The position numbers were made by a program, and so were the translations under genes. A DNA stretch of 15,739 nt from Pseudomonadota bacterium (GTDB lineage Bacteria; Pseudomonadota; Alphaproteobacteria; Rs-D84): contig WQUT01000012.1 of assembly GCA_009781955.1 (NCBI GenBank), positions 1-15,739 on the forward strand, in the 5' to 3' direction. Shown piece after piece: positions 6,937 through 13,531 of this stretch. Below the pieces are notes generated by a model, which did no database searches, was not told the origin of the DNA, and saw only the letters and a list, made by a program, of their open reading frames with translations. Numbering within the stretch: the stretch's first letter is position 1; each line of letters begins with the position of its first letter.

Positions 6937-8682
6937 ATGAAAAAATTATTTGTTTTTTGCGGTTTGATGTTTGCCGTTTGCTATTTGGCGATGGCCCCGC
7001 GCGCTGGGCGCGCGGAACCACTGCCCAGCGTGCTGTCCGACCAGGATGCCACGAATTACGCCATTATCTTTGACCTGCAGCGGCGCGAAAAAATCAGCGA
7101 CGCGGAAAAGCTGGAAAAAGACCTGGGCAATCCCGTCCTGATGGACGAGGTGCTGTTGCAGCGATACATGTGCAAGACATACCGCGCCCAGGGCAAGGAG
7201 ATTTCCGACTGGATGGCCAAAAACTATGACCTGCCCGGCGCGGACATGATGGCAAAGCTGGCAAAGAAAAAGAAGACCGCGGCGCGCGCGCCAAAGGTTC
7301 CCGATATAATATCCGGGGGCGCGGAATCTTTGGCCCAATCCGAAACATGGACGCAAAAAACATACGCCGGCGCCGCGGGCAAAAAAATAAATCAGTTCAA
7401 GGCCGCGCTGCGCAAGGGGAACACCAAAAACGCGCGCAATATTTTGGAAGACGGCGCGCTGAAGAAAGGCCTGTCCGCGGGCGATTACGGGCGGCTGTGC
7501 GGACGGCTGGCGTTCTTGTATTACGCTGACGGCGAGGCGGACATGGCGAAAAAGTTCGGAAAAACCGCGGCGCAGTCCAAATCCGAATACGGCCTGTGGA
7601 CTCTCGGCCTGATGGCGTATAAAGACGGGGATTTCGCGGCCGCGCAGAAATATTTTTCCGACATTCTGACCATAGACCAAATCAACGACGCCAGAAAGAG
7701 CGAGGTCTCGTTCTGGGCCGGCCGCGCGGCCGAGGGCGCGGGCGATGCGGATGCGGCGAACAAATTCTGGGGGGACGCGGCGGCGCGCCCGAATACTTTC
7801 TATGGCGCGCTGGCTCTCGCAAAAATGGGGAAAGAGCCGGCGTATGATTTTTTTGAGCAAGAATGCACGGACGAGGATATAGCAGAGCTGCTGGATAACA
7901 AATACGGATTCGCCGCGCTCGCGCTGCTGCAAATAAACGAAAAGGCGGCGGCAGAGAAATACCTGCGCTATCTTATAACGCGCGACGCGTCGGACCGGAT
8001 GCTGCACGCCGTGCATTCGGTCGCCAGCATGGCGGAACTGCCGCGGACATCAATGCAGGTCGCCGGCGTTATAAAGAGCCGCGAGATTACGGAAATTGAT
8101 CCGAACGTTATTTTCAGCGCGCAATATCCTATGCCGGATTGGGAGCCATTAGGCGGCTGGGGCATTGACCGCGCGCTGGTATTTGCCATAACGCGCCAAG
8201 AATCCGCGTTCAAGGCCAACGCGACGTCGCGCGTCGGCGCGGGCGGCCTGATGCAGCTGATGCCGAGAACCGCGAAAATCGTGGCGCGCCAGAACAATAT
8301 GAACATGTCCGACATAGACATTTCAAATCCAGAGCACAACATGTTCCTGGGCCAGCAGCACATAGCGGACCTGTTCGCCCAGCCCGGCATAGACAACGAC
8401 ATAATAAAAATGCTGGTGTCTTATAATTCCGGAAACGGCGCGATGCAGAAATTTGAGAAAAATTTCCAAACCGACGATTCGCTCTTGTATATTGAAAGCT
8501 TTCCCGCGACCGAAACGCGGACATATGTCAAACGCGTGCTGTCCAATTTATGGCTGTATCGCGCGCGCTTGGGCCAGCCGCTGAATTCCATAAACGACCT
8601 GGCCGCCGGCCGCTGGCCCAAATACGAATCGGCCGACAAATTTGCCAGCGACGAACAAAAACCCGGCGTGGATAAAATATAA
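6937..8682 (+). CDS. slt: Soluble lytic murein transglycosylase, Slt70 type
   Basis: I start the gene at ATG 6937 (581 residues); an in-frame TTG six bases earlier is less likely. The N-terminus is a typical signal peptide (MKK, hydrophobic core, probable cleavage after GRA at residue 26), so the enzyme acts in the periplasm. Residues about 27-390 form an alpha-helical, TPR-like superhelix as in Slt70. The C-terminal catalytic domain has the transglycosylase motifs: E422 in TRQESAF (catalytic acid), GLMQLMP (437-443), SYNSGNG (495-501) and the ESFPATETRTYVKRV segment. The family cleaves peptidoglycan between MurNAc and GlcNAc, leaving 1,6-anhydro ends, during wall turnover. No Shine-Dalgarno sequence is visible. 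rnhB follows after a short repeat. Confidence 0.93.
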   Translation: MKKLFVFCGLMFAVCYLAMAPRAGRAEPLPSVLSDQDATNYAIIFDLQRREKISDAEKLEKDLGNPVLMDEVLLQRYMCKTYRAQGKEISDWMAKNYDLPGADMMAKLAKKKKTAARAPKVPDIISGGAESLAQSETWTQKTYAGAAGKKINQFKAALRKGNTKNARNILEDGALKKGLSAGDYGRLCGRLAFLYYADGEADMAKKFGKTAAQSKSEYGLWTLGLMAYKDGDFAAAQKYFSDILTIDQINDARKSEVSFWAGRAAEGAGDADAANKFWGDAAARPNTFYGALALAKMGKEPAYDFFEQECTDEDIAELLDNKYGFAALALLQINEKAAAEKYLRYLITRDASDRMLHAVHSVASMAELPRTSMQVAGVIKSREITEIDPNVIFSAQYPMPDWEPLGGWGIDRALVFAITRQESAFKANATSRVGAGGLMQLMPRTAKIVARQNNMNMSDIDISNPEHNMFLGQQHIADLFAQPGIDNDIIKMLVSYNSGNGAMQKFEKNFQTDDSLLYIESFPATETRTYVKRVLSNLWLYRARLGQPLNSINDLAAGRWPKYESADKFASDEQKPGVDKI

Positions 8683-8736
8683 GAGTTGAGAGTTAAGATA
8701 TTTTATTAACATCTCAACTCTCAACTCTCAACTCTT
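8681..8736. repeat. Inverted repeat of 7-nt (GAGAGTT) units before rnhB
   Basis: The left arm (8681-8699) and right arm (8711-8736) are complementary, except that the right arm carries one extra 7-nt unit (AACTCTC). The loop is AT-rich (8700-8710). The left arm overlaps the slt stop codon and the right arm ends three bases before the rnhB ATG. The whole slt-rnhB junction is therefore this element, and it holds no Shine-Dalgarno sequence. Confidence 0.85.
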
Positions 8737-8739
8737 TCA

Positions 8740-9564
8740 ATGAAATCATTTCCCGACTTTTCGCTGGAAAATGAATCCGGATATGAACTGGTCGCCGGCG
8801 TGGACGAGGCCGGACGCGGGCCGCTCTGCGGGCCCGTCGTCGCCGCCGCGGTGATATTCCCCTCCCCAGGAGGGGTGCCGCGCGGAGCGCGGCGGGGTGG
8901 GCGGTTAAGCAAGGAAATTATTATCAACGATTCAAAAAAAATGTCCGCGCATCAGCGTGAAGACGCGTATGAATTCCTGACGACGCATCCGGATGTCATT
9001 TGGGCGGCAGCACTTTGCACGCCGGCAGAAATAGACGAGCTGAACATCCTGCGCGCGTCGCTGCTGGCGATGAAGCGCGCCACCGATGCGCTTGGACGCG
9101 CGCCCGAATTTGTATTGGTGGACGGAAACAGATTGCCGCCGGGGATTTGTCCCCCCACCGGCCCGCAAAATCGCGCGCCGACTCCCCCCAAGGGGGGAGT
9201 AGTTTATTGCTCTCTTAATTCCGAACAAGTGGGTGCTGAATTACTCCCCCCTTGGGGGGAGTCGGAAAATGCAAGCCTTGTATCGGCGCCGCATTTTCCG
9301 GTGGGGGGACAACAAATCCCCGGTCTTGCCGTCGTGCACGGCGATGCGAAATCTTTATCCATCGCGGCGGCCAGCGTGATTGCAAAGGTCACCCGCGACC
9401 GCATAATGTGCGAACTGGCGCGCGAATTCCCGCAATACGGATGGGACAAGAACGCGGGGTATCCGACCGCCAGTCACTTGCAGGCGATAGAGAAATATGG
9501 TATAAATAGGCACTATCGGAAAACGTTCGGCCCGGTAAAAAAACTTCTGACTAAAGATATATAA
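8740..9564 (+). CDS. rnhB: Ribonuclease HII carrying two in-frame palindromic insertions
   Basis: RNase HII cleaves the RNA strand of RNA-DNA hybrids and starts removal of ribonucleotides from DNA. Family motifs are intact: AGVDEAGRGPLCGPVV with D22 and E23, NDSKKMS (63-69), LVDGNR with D128, GDAKSLSIAAASVIAKVTRD with D202, and the C-terminal YPTASHL and FGPVKK. Against the E. coli enzyme (D16, E17, D108, D126) all four carboxylates are present. The protein is 274 residues against about 200 because of two extra segments. One of about 13 residues (around 41-58) lies before NDSKK. The other, about 56 residues (135-193), lies between D128 and D202, which are 18 apart in E. coli. Both extra segments are encoded by palindromic DNA. 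Whether the enzyme folds around them is unknown. Confidence 0.93.
   Translation: MKSFPDFSLENESGYELVAGVDEAGRGPLCGPVVAAAVIFPSPGGVPRGARRGGRLSKEIIINDSKKMSAHQREDAYEFLTTHPDVIWAAALCTPAEIDELNILRASLLAMKRATDALGRAPEFVLVDGNRLPPGICPPTGPQNRAPTPPKGGVVYCSLNSEQVGAELLPPWGESENASLVSAPHFPVGGQQIPGLAVVHGDAKSLSIAAASVIAKVTRDRIMCELAREFPQYGWDKNAGYPTASHLQAIEKYGINRHYRKTFGPVKKLLTKDI
8859..8901. repeat. Short palindromic insertion within rnhB (first copy)
   Basis: Two adjacent hairpins, CCCCTCC/GGAGGGG (8859-8865/8869-8875) and CCGCGC/GCGCGG (8878-8883/8887-8892), followed by GGGGTGGG. It encodes the Pro/Gly/Arg-rich segment FPSPGGVPRGARRGGRL, which has no counterpart in E. coli RNase HII at this position. The net gain is about 13 codons, with the frame kept. 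Confidence 0.7.
9141..9321. repeat. Nested palindromic element inserted in frame in rnhB
   Basis: The outer arms (9141-9161 and 9298-9321) are complementary, with one three-base bulge that keeps the frame. The next arms (9178-9200 and 9243-9265) are perfectly complementary, and each is itself a CCCCCC/GGGGGG hairpin. On the right, CGGAAAATGC/GCATTTTCCG (9263-9272/9291-9300) forms a further stem. The element adds about 56 residues rich in Pro and Gly between catalytic D128 and D202 of RNase HII. Confidence 0.88.
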
Positions 9565-9615
9565 AAGAAATTTTATTTTTAGAGTGCTGTGAAAACCCGG
9601 ATTGCTGACCACCCC

Positions 9616-9648
9616 GCCGTCTGTCGCGCTATCGCGCGCCGAGACGGC
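9616..9648. repeat. Hairpin remnant and C10 tract in the pgk leader
   Basis: GCCGTCT (9616-9622) pairs with AGACGGC (9642-9648), with an inner CGCGC/GCGCG stem, and is followed by ten consecutive C residues (9648-9657). It resembles the other GC-rich palindromic repeats in style and occupies the rnhB-pgk spacer. Translation of pgk starts well downstream of it. Confidence 0.55.
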
Positions 9649-9687
9649 CCCCCCCCCCAAGAGAGGGGAACACAAAAGGAAACAAAA

Positions 9688-10905
9688 ATGAAATTGCGCA
9701 CAATTTCAGAACTGGGGAACATCGCGGGGAAATACGTTCTGCTGCGCGACGACTTTAATACCCAAATAGTTGATGGAAAGGTTAACGACACTTTCCGCAT
9801 CGCGCAATCGCTGCCCACCATCCGCGCATTGCAAGAAAAAGGCGCGCGCATCGCCATATTGGCGCACCTGGGCCGGCCCGACGGCGTTGCGACTCCGAAA
9901 TATTCGCTGCGGCCAGTTGCATTGGCCCTCGGCGAATTGCTGGGCGAATCGGTGCCGCTGATTTCGGATTGCGTCGGCGCGCCGGCGGCCGATGCGCGCA
10001 AAAACATGCAAAACGGCGACGTGGCATTATTGGAAAATGTGCGATTTCATGCGGGGGAAGAAGAAAACGATTCGGAATTCGCGGCGCAGCTGGCGCGCGG
10101 ATTTGACATATTCGTAAACGACGCTTTTTCCGTATCGCACCGCGCGCACGCATCAACCGTCGGCGTTACGAAATTTCTGCCGTCCTTTGCCGGCGAATTG
10201 CTGGCGTCCGAAATTTCGGCGATCGCACGCGCCATGGAAAATCCGACGCGGCCGCTGATGGGAATCATAGGCAGCGCAAAATTGGACACCAAAATAAAAG
10301 TATTGGAATCATTGGTCGCAAAGTGCGATGTTCTGGCGATTTGCGGCGGGCTGGGGACCACATTTCTGCTGGCGACCGGGAAATATAATTTCACCGATAT
10401 GCTTTACAAGCCGGAATACAAAGAAGTCGTTGAAAGAATTCTGCACGCGGCAAAGCGCCGCGGATGCAAAATCCTGCTGCCGCTGGACAAGGGCGTGGGC
10501 CCGGAATACTCCGCGACCGCGCCGCGGACGGACAAGCCGTTTGCCGACATCACAGACGGCGACATAATTATGGACGACGGGCCGGAAAGCGTCGCGCAAT
10601 ACAGCGAGGCAATAGACGGCGCAAAGACCGTTATCTTGAACGGAACGCTGGGTCTGGCCGAATGGCAGCCGAATTGGAGCATTTCCAGCTTTGCGCTGGC
10701 CCGATACATTGCGCGGCGCACGCAAATGGGAAAGCTGGAATCCATTGTCGGCGGCGGCGACGCGGCCGCATCGGCAACCAACGCGGGCGTAGAGGCCGAC
10801 ATGACGTATGTCAGCACCGGCGGCGGCGCGTTTTTGGAATTTATAGAAGGCAAGGAGCTGCCGGGGATAGTGGCGCTATCATCCACCAACGCAGTCGGGG
10901 GATGA
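9688..10905 (+). CDS. pgk: Phosphoglycerate kinase
   Basis: I choose ATG 9688 (405 residues): AAAAGGA lies seven bases upstream and MKLRTISEL fits the family N-terminus. A GTG 99 bases earlier would start inside a repeat. The enzyme interconverts 1,3-bisphosphoglycerate plus ADP and 3-phosphoglycerate plus ATP in the cytosol. Visible motifs are RDDFN (20-24, usually RVDFN), HLGRP (60-64), LLENVRFHAGEE with R119, FVNDAF-HRAHAST with R152, GSAK-DTK with K198 and K202, E325, and VGGGDAA (354-360). Length is normal. Some conserved spots deviate: the usual NGPMGVFE reads NGTLGLAE (318-325), keeping the glutamate, and GGGDT reads GGGDA. The kinase fold and key basic residues are retained. A hairpin with a T-run follows the stop. 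Confidence 0.93.
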   Translation: MKLRTISELGNIAGKYVLLRDDFNTQIVDGKVNDTFRIAQSLPTIRALQEKGARIAILAHLGRPDGVATPKYSLRPVALALGELLGESVPLISDCVGAPAADARKNMQNGDVALLENVRFHAGEEENDSEFAAQLARGFDIFVNDAFSVSHRAHASTVGVTKFLPSFAGELLASEISAIARAMENPTRPLMGIIGSAKLDTKIKVLESLVAKCDVLAICGGLGTTFLLATGKYNFTDMLYKPEYKEVVERILHAAKRRGCKILLPLDKGVGPEYSATAPRTDKPFADITDGDIIMDDGPESVAQYSEAIDGAKTVILNGTLGLAEWQPNWSISSFALARYIARRTQMGKLESIVGGGDAAASATNAGVEADMTYVSTGGGAFLEFIEGKELPGIVALSSTNAVGG

Positions 10906-10907
10906 TG

Positions 10908-10928
10908 GCGGCGTTAATCGCCGCTTTT
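10908..10928 (+). terminator. Intrinsic terminator of pgk
   Basis: Three bases after the pgk stop, stem GCGGCG/CGCCGC (10908-10913/10919-10924) with loop TTAAT is followed by TTTT (10925-10928). The short U-tract makes it a moderate terminator. It overlaps the stop codon of the convergent gene. Confidence 0.6.
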
Positions 10929-11268
10929 AATGCTGAACATCGCCAAACGTTTCTATTATCTGCTGGTATTCCGAAATTTCGTTTTGGAGCCTTCCCACGG
11001 ATTTTTGGGCTTCTACGCGCCGCTGTTCCAGGGCAGGCAGCGCATTTGATATTTTTGCATTGGTCTGGGCAAAGTTTTTGCAGCAAAAACGCAAAACCAA
11101 CCCCGGCAGCTTGTTATTAATTTTAATATCTTCCACCCGCTCCGCCAGCAATTTTTCCTCGCAGGACAAGATTCTTTCCGCACGGACTTGTTGCAGCATC
11201 CAAAAGCCCGGGCCCCAGGCCATTTTGGCCATTTCAGCTAAATTAATTGGTTTGCCGGTTTTGTTCAT
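10927..11268 (-). CDS. Unknown small protein with helical C-terminus
   Basis: A 113-residue protein with no family I recognise. I choose the ATG at 11268 because AGAGGA lies seven bases upstream; the longer TTG-initiated form (start at 11292) would leave that site unused. Residues 30-60 and 75-108 look helical, and the latter (ALPALEQRRVEAQKSVGRLQ and onward) has heptad-like spacing suggesting a short coiled coil. Two adjacent cysteines occur at 62-63. The first 25 residues contain a Trp/Gly-rich stretch (AWGPGFWML). It lies 24 bases downstream of the 284-residue gene on the same strand, so the two probably form an operon. Base composition is AT-richer than pgk or ftsY, suggesting acquisition. 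Confidence 0.7.
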   Translation of the reverse strand: MNKTGKPINLAEMAKMAWGPGFWMLQQVRAERILSCEEKLLAERVEDIKINNKLPGLVLRFCCKNFAQTNAKISNALPALEQRRVEAQKSVGRLQNEISEYQQIIETFGDVQH

Positions 11269-11292
11269 TTTATATTCCTCTATGAATTTCAA

Positions 11293-12147
11293 CTACCATT
11301 CACGAACTTTATAATATTTTAACCACGCATCAACAATTTCAGGCTTAAATCCTTTTTTTAAGGTAATTATCACGCTGCTTCCATCTTTTACAATTTCTCC
11401 ATTGATTACCCTGCGTTTTATTTTGGCCGTATCCAAGCCTTCGTCGCCAATACCTGTCAGCAAAAATTCTGATGCTTCGCAATCTTTGGCGTTTATACCC
11501 AAATCATGGCACTTTTTCCAATTCCTGCAATAATCGCATTCAAGAAACCTTCTTTTTTGTTCGCTGTTAAAAAAATCTACAAATATTCCAGGCGGTCTTA
11601 AAAACGAGGCTATTTTCGGTTTCTCCGGTTCTTGTGTAAGGTCTATTTTATCGGTATTGTAATCATCCATTTTTGATTTTATAGTTCCTTGTTCTATCAA
11701 GGCAAATATATAAGGCATCAAACAAGTCATAGAAAAGTTCGCTGAACTTAAACATATTCGTTCAAAACCATGAAGCCCTTCCCTGGACATCCCAACAAAG
11801 TCCCCCATAGAAATCCATGGGGAATATATAAATTCACCAGATTTATTCTCAACTATAAATTGCAACGCGGCATTTGTGCTTTTCCAAAATACAGGATATT
11901 TAATAAATTTATGCAACATGATGACGTTTTTTACACAACCTGCGCGCAATTCTATCAGTTTATATTCGCCTTTTACCGTTTTTTCAAAGTATTTATTCGT
12001 ATCATCCAGATCGTTTTTATCTACCAATGATGCATCTGCACCAAAGTAATCGTTTATATTATAACTATATTCGCCGGTTATAAAGTTGTAAAAAACATAC
12101 GGCAACCCCAGTTCTTGCGGTTGTTTTACATCTTGCCTTTCATGCAT
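11293..12147 (-). CDS. Unknown protein with a four-cysteine metal-site-like motif
   Basis: A 284-residue protein I cannot assign. The start at 12147 is well supported by AAGGGG seven bases upstream and a good promoter. A cluster CX2CX5CX9C (C204, C207, C213, C223, within CDYCRNWKKC and onward) could bind zinc or an iron-sulfur cluster; this is inference from spacing alone. The N-terminal half is aromatic-rich (PYVFYNF, WKSTNAALQF), and the C-terminal 40 residues end in a short basic/aromatic helix (DAWLKYYKVREW). No signal peptide or clear membrane segment is seen. The gene is markedly AT-rich, carried on the strand opposite to its neighbours, and inserted with its small partner between pgk and ftsY. 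Confidence 0.75.
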   Translation of the reverse strand: MHERQDVKQPQELGLPYVFYNFITGEYSYNINDYFGADASLVDKNDLDDTNKYFEKTVKGEYKLIELRAGCVKNVIMLHKFIKYPVFWKSTNAALQFIVENKSGEFIYSPWISMGDFVGMSREGLHGFERICLSSANFSMTCLMPYIFALIEQGTIKSKMDDYNTDKIDLTQEPEKPKIASFLRPPGIFVDFFNSEQKRRFLECDYCRNWKKCHDLGINAKDCEASEFLLTGIGDEGLDTAKIKRRVINGEIVKDGSSVIITLKKGFKPEIVDAWLKYYKVREW

Positions 12148-12169
12148 TTTAAGACCCCTTGATTACCTG

Positions 12170-12197
12170 ATAATAGCACGACTAATATATTTGTCAA
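12170..12197 (-). promoter_or_regulatory. Strong sigma-70 promoter of the two-gene unknown operon
   Basis: On the reverse strand, consensus TTGACA (12192-12197), a 16-base spacer and TATTAT (12170-12175) predict a transcript starting near 12163. That is about 15 bases before the start codon, with AAGGGG between. It is the best-formed promoter in the window. Confidence 0.75.
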
Positions 12198-12263
12198 TAT
12201 CTTTTTTCTGGATTTCCGGCCAATCATTGGTAAGATGCCGGTAAAATACGCGGATAGAATAAA

Positions 12264-13433
12264 ATGGGCATATTCAGCAAGATTTCTTCGCTTTTTACAG
12301 GAAGTCGGGAATTGGATTCCGTCACGGCAGAGTCCCTGTCGGACGCGCTGATTTCCGCAGATATTGCGCCGGATTTGGCGGAAAATCTGGTCGGACGCCT
12401 GCGCGCGCGCGGCGCAGGAGATGGCGACACGGCAAAACAGATTCTGTTCGCAGCCATGCGGCCGATTGTGAGTAAGTTAGCTCCGTCGCGTCTCCCCCCT
12501 CATGCCCACCCGCGCGACTGGTTGTGTCACGTGGGGGGGCATGAGGGGGGGCATGCGACGGAACCAACGGTGATTTTGGTCATCGGCGTGAATGGCGCGG
12601 GCAAGACCACCACAATCGGAAAACTGGCAAAGATTTGGCATGACGCCGGAAAAAGGGTCGTTATCGGCGCGGCGGATACTTTCCGCGCGGCGGCGGGGCC
12701 CCAGCTGGCCGAATGGGCGGCGCGGGCGGGTGCGGTGCTGGTTTCCGGGGACGGTCCAGATACCCCCAAAGTTGCAGGATCCCCCCTGCCCTTGCGGCAG
12801 GGGGCGGCGCGCGAGGTTGCGGGCCGGGGGGATGGGTTTGGCGAATCAAATAATCCAAACCAAATTGTCATTCCCGCGCAATTGGGAATGGGTGATTTGA
12901 CTGATGAACCCACCCCCCGTCCGTCGGATGCTTCTGCATCCGCCGGGACGCCCCCCGCCGCAAGGGCGGGGGCGGCGCAAAATCGCGATAGCCCCCGCGG
13001 CGGGGGTAGTTGCGACCCCGCGACGGTTGCGTATCGCGCGGTGGAATACGCGCGCGAAAACGGCGGCGACATCGTGATTCTGGATACCGCCGGACGGCTG
13101 CACAACCGGACGGACCTGATGGACGAGTTGGCGAAAATCACGCGGGTCATAAAGAAACTGGATGCGGACGCGCCGCATGAAACATGGCTGGTCCTGGATG
13201 CCACAACCGGCAAAAACGCCGCCGCGCAGATAGATCATTTTCATAAAATCGCGCCCTTGACCGGACTGATTGTCACCAAGATGGATTCCACCAGCAAGGG
13301 CGGATTTCTGGTCACTTACGCCGCCGAAAATAAAGCGCCCCTGCCCGTTGTCGCGATCGGATACGGCGAAAAAATCGGCGACCTGCGCCCGTTTGACGCG
13401 GACGAATACTTGAACAAGCTGCTGGATATATGA
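12264..13433 (+). CDS. ftsY: SRP receptor FtsY with two in-frame palindromic insertions
   Basis: FtsY is the GTPase receptor that docks the signal recognition particle and ribosomes at the membrane. The protein is 389 residues, starting almost directly with the N domain; no acidic A domain is present. GTPase elements are intact: G1 GVNGAGKT (108-115), DTFRAAA (138-144), G3 DTAGR (274-278), G4 TKMD (338-341) and the closing GEKIGDLRPF (368-377). Two segments are absent from E. coli FtsY. Residues 74-100 (27 residues) lie just before G1. Residues about 165-249 (85 residues) lie between VSGDG and CDPATVAYRAV. Both are encoded by palindromic DNA. Removing them leaves about 277 residues, a normal NG core. 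No Shine-Dalgarno sequence is obvious before the ATG. Confidence 0.93.
   Translation: MGIFSKISSLFTGSRELDSVTAESLSDALISADIAPDLAENLVGRLRARGAGDGDTAKQILFAAMRPIVSKLAPSRLPPHAHPRDWLCHVGGHEGGHATEPTVILVIGVNGAGKTTTIGKLAKIWHDAGKRVVIGAADTFRAAAGPQLAEWAARAGAVLVSGDGPDTPKVAGSPLPLRQGAAREVAGRGDGFGESNNPNQIVIPAQLGMGDLTDEPTPRPSDASASAGTPPAARAGAAQNRDSPRGGGSCDPATVAYRAVEYARENGGDIVILDTAGRLHNRTDLMDELAKITRVIKKLDADAPHETWLVLDATTGKNAAAQIDHFHKIAPLTGLIVTKMDSTSKGGFLVTYAAENKAPLPVVAIGYGEKIGDLRPFDADEYLNKLLDI
12482..12562. repeat. 27-codon palindromic insertion before the FtsY P-loop
   Basis: TCCGTCGC (12482-12489) is complementary to 12555-12562. The arms continue as a C-rich/G-rich pair sharing CCCCCCTCATGCCC and its near-complement (imperfect). 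The element is 81 bases, exactly 27 codons, and accounts for the extra residues between SKLA and PTVILVIGVNG. Confidence 0.8.
12761..13008. repeat. Multi-hairpin element inserted in frame in ftsY
   Basis: Outer arms TACCCCC (12761-12767) and GGGGGTA (13002-13008) enclose a series of stems. They are CCCCCTGCC/GGCAGGGGG (12782-12790/12796-12804); an imperfect stem around ATTCCC/GGGAAT (about 12869-12888); CGGATGC/GCATCCG (12925-12931/12936-12942) within CGTCC/GGACG; and CCCCCGCC/GGCGGGGG (12952-12959/12965-12972). It accounts for about 85 extra FtsY residues. The GTCATTCCC...GGGAATG core recalls the GTCATTCC...GGAATGAC ends of the intergenic element at 160-300. Confidence 0.85.
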
Positions 13434-13444
13434 TTTCATCCCGA

Positions 13445-13474
13445 CTTGAAATCGCCCCCAAAATTCCTATATAA
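13445..13474 (+). promoter_or_regulatory. Candidate heat-shock (RpoH) or sigma-70 promoter of clpP
   Basis: CTTGAA (13445-13450) and CCTATATAA (13466-13474) are separated by 15 bases. CTTGAA is the exact sigma-32 -35 consensus, and the -10 is close to the CCxATxT pattern; clpP is a known heat-shock gene. The same bases can be read as TTGAAA plus TATATA with a 16-base spacer for the housekeeping sigma. The transcript would have a leader of roughly 50 bases. Confidence 0.5.
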
Positions 13475-13531
13475 ATTAGCGAATCGGTTTTTTTGATGAT
13501 ACAATAAACCTTGCTACAAAAGGATGCATTA

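Noticed and set aside
6946..8016. 356-codon open frame on the - strand opposite slt
   Set aside because: Its composition is that of an antisense shadow (Arg, Val, His and Leu rich) and it covers a well-supported signal peptide and helical domain on the + strand.
9141..9321. Intein or intron in rnhB
   Set aside because: No splicing motifs and far too short for an intein; the frame is simply open through a palindrome.
9589..9687. GTG-initiated N-terminal extension of pgk
   Set aside because: It would translate a repeat hairpin and C10 tract, and the ATG at 9688 has the Shine-Dalgarno sequence and the family N-terminus.
10927..12147. Toxin-antitoxin pair
   Set aside because: Sizes and order are possible, but neither protein shows a recognisable toxin or antitoxin domain, so the label would be a guess.
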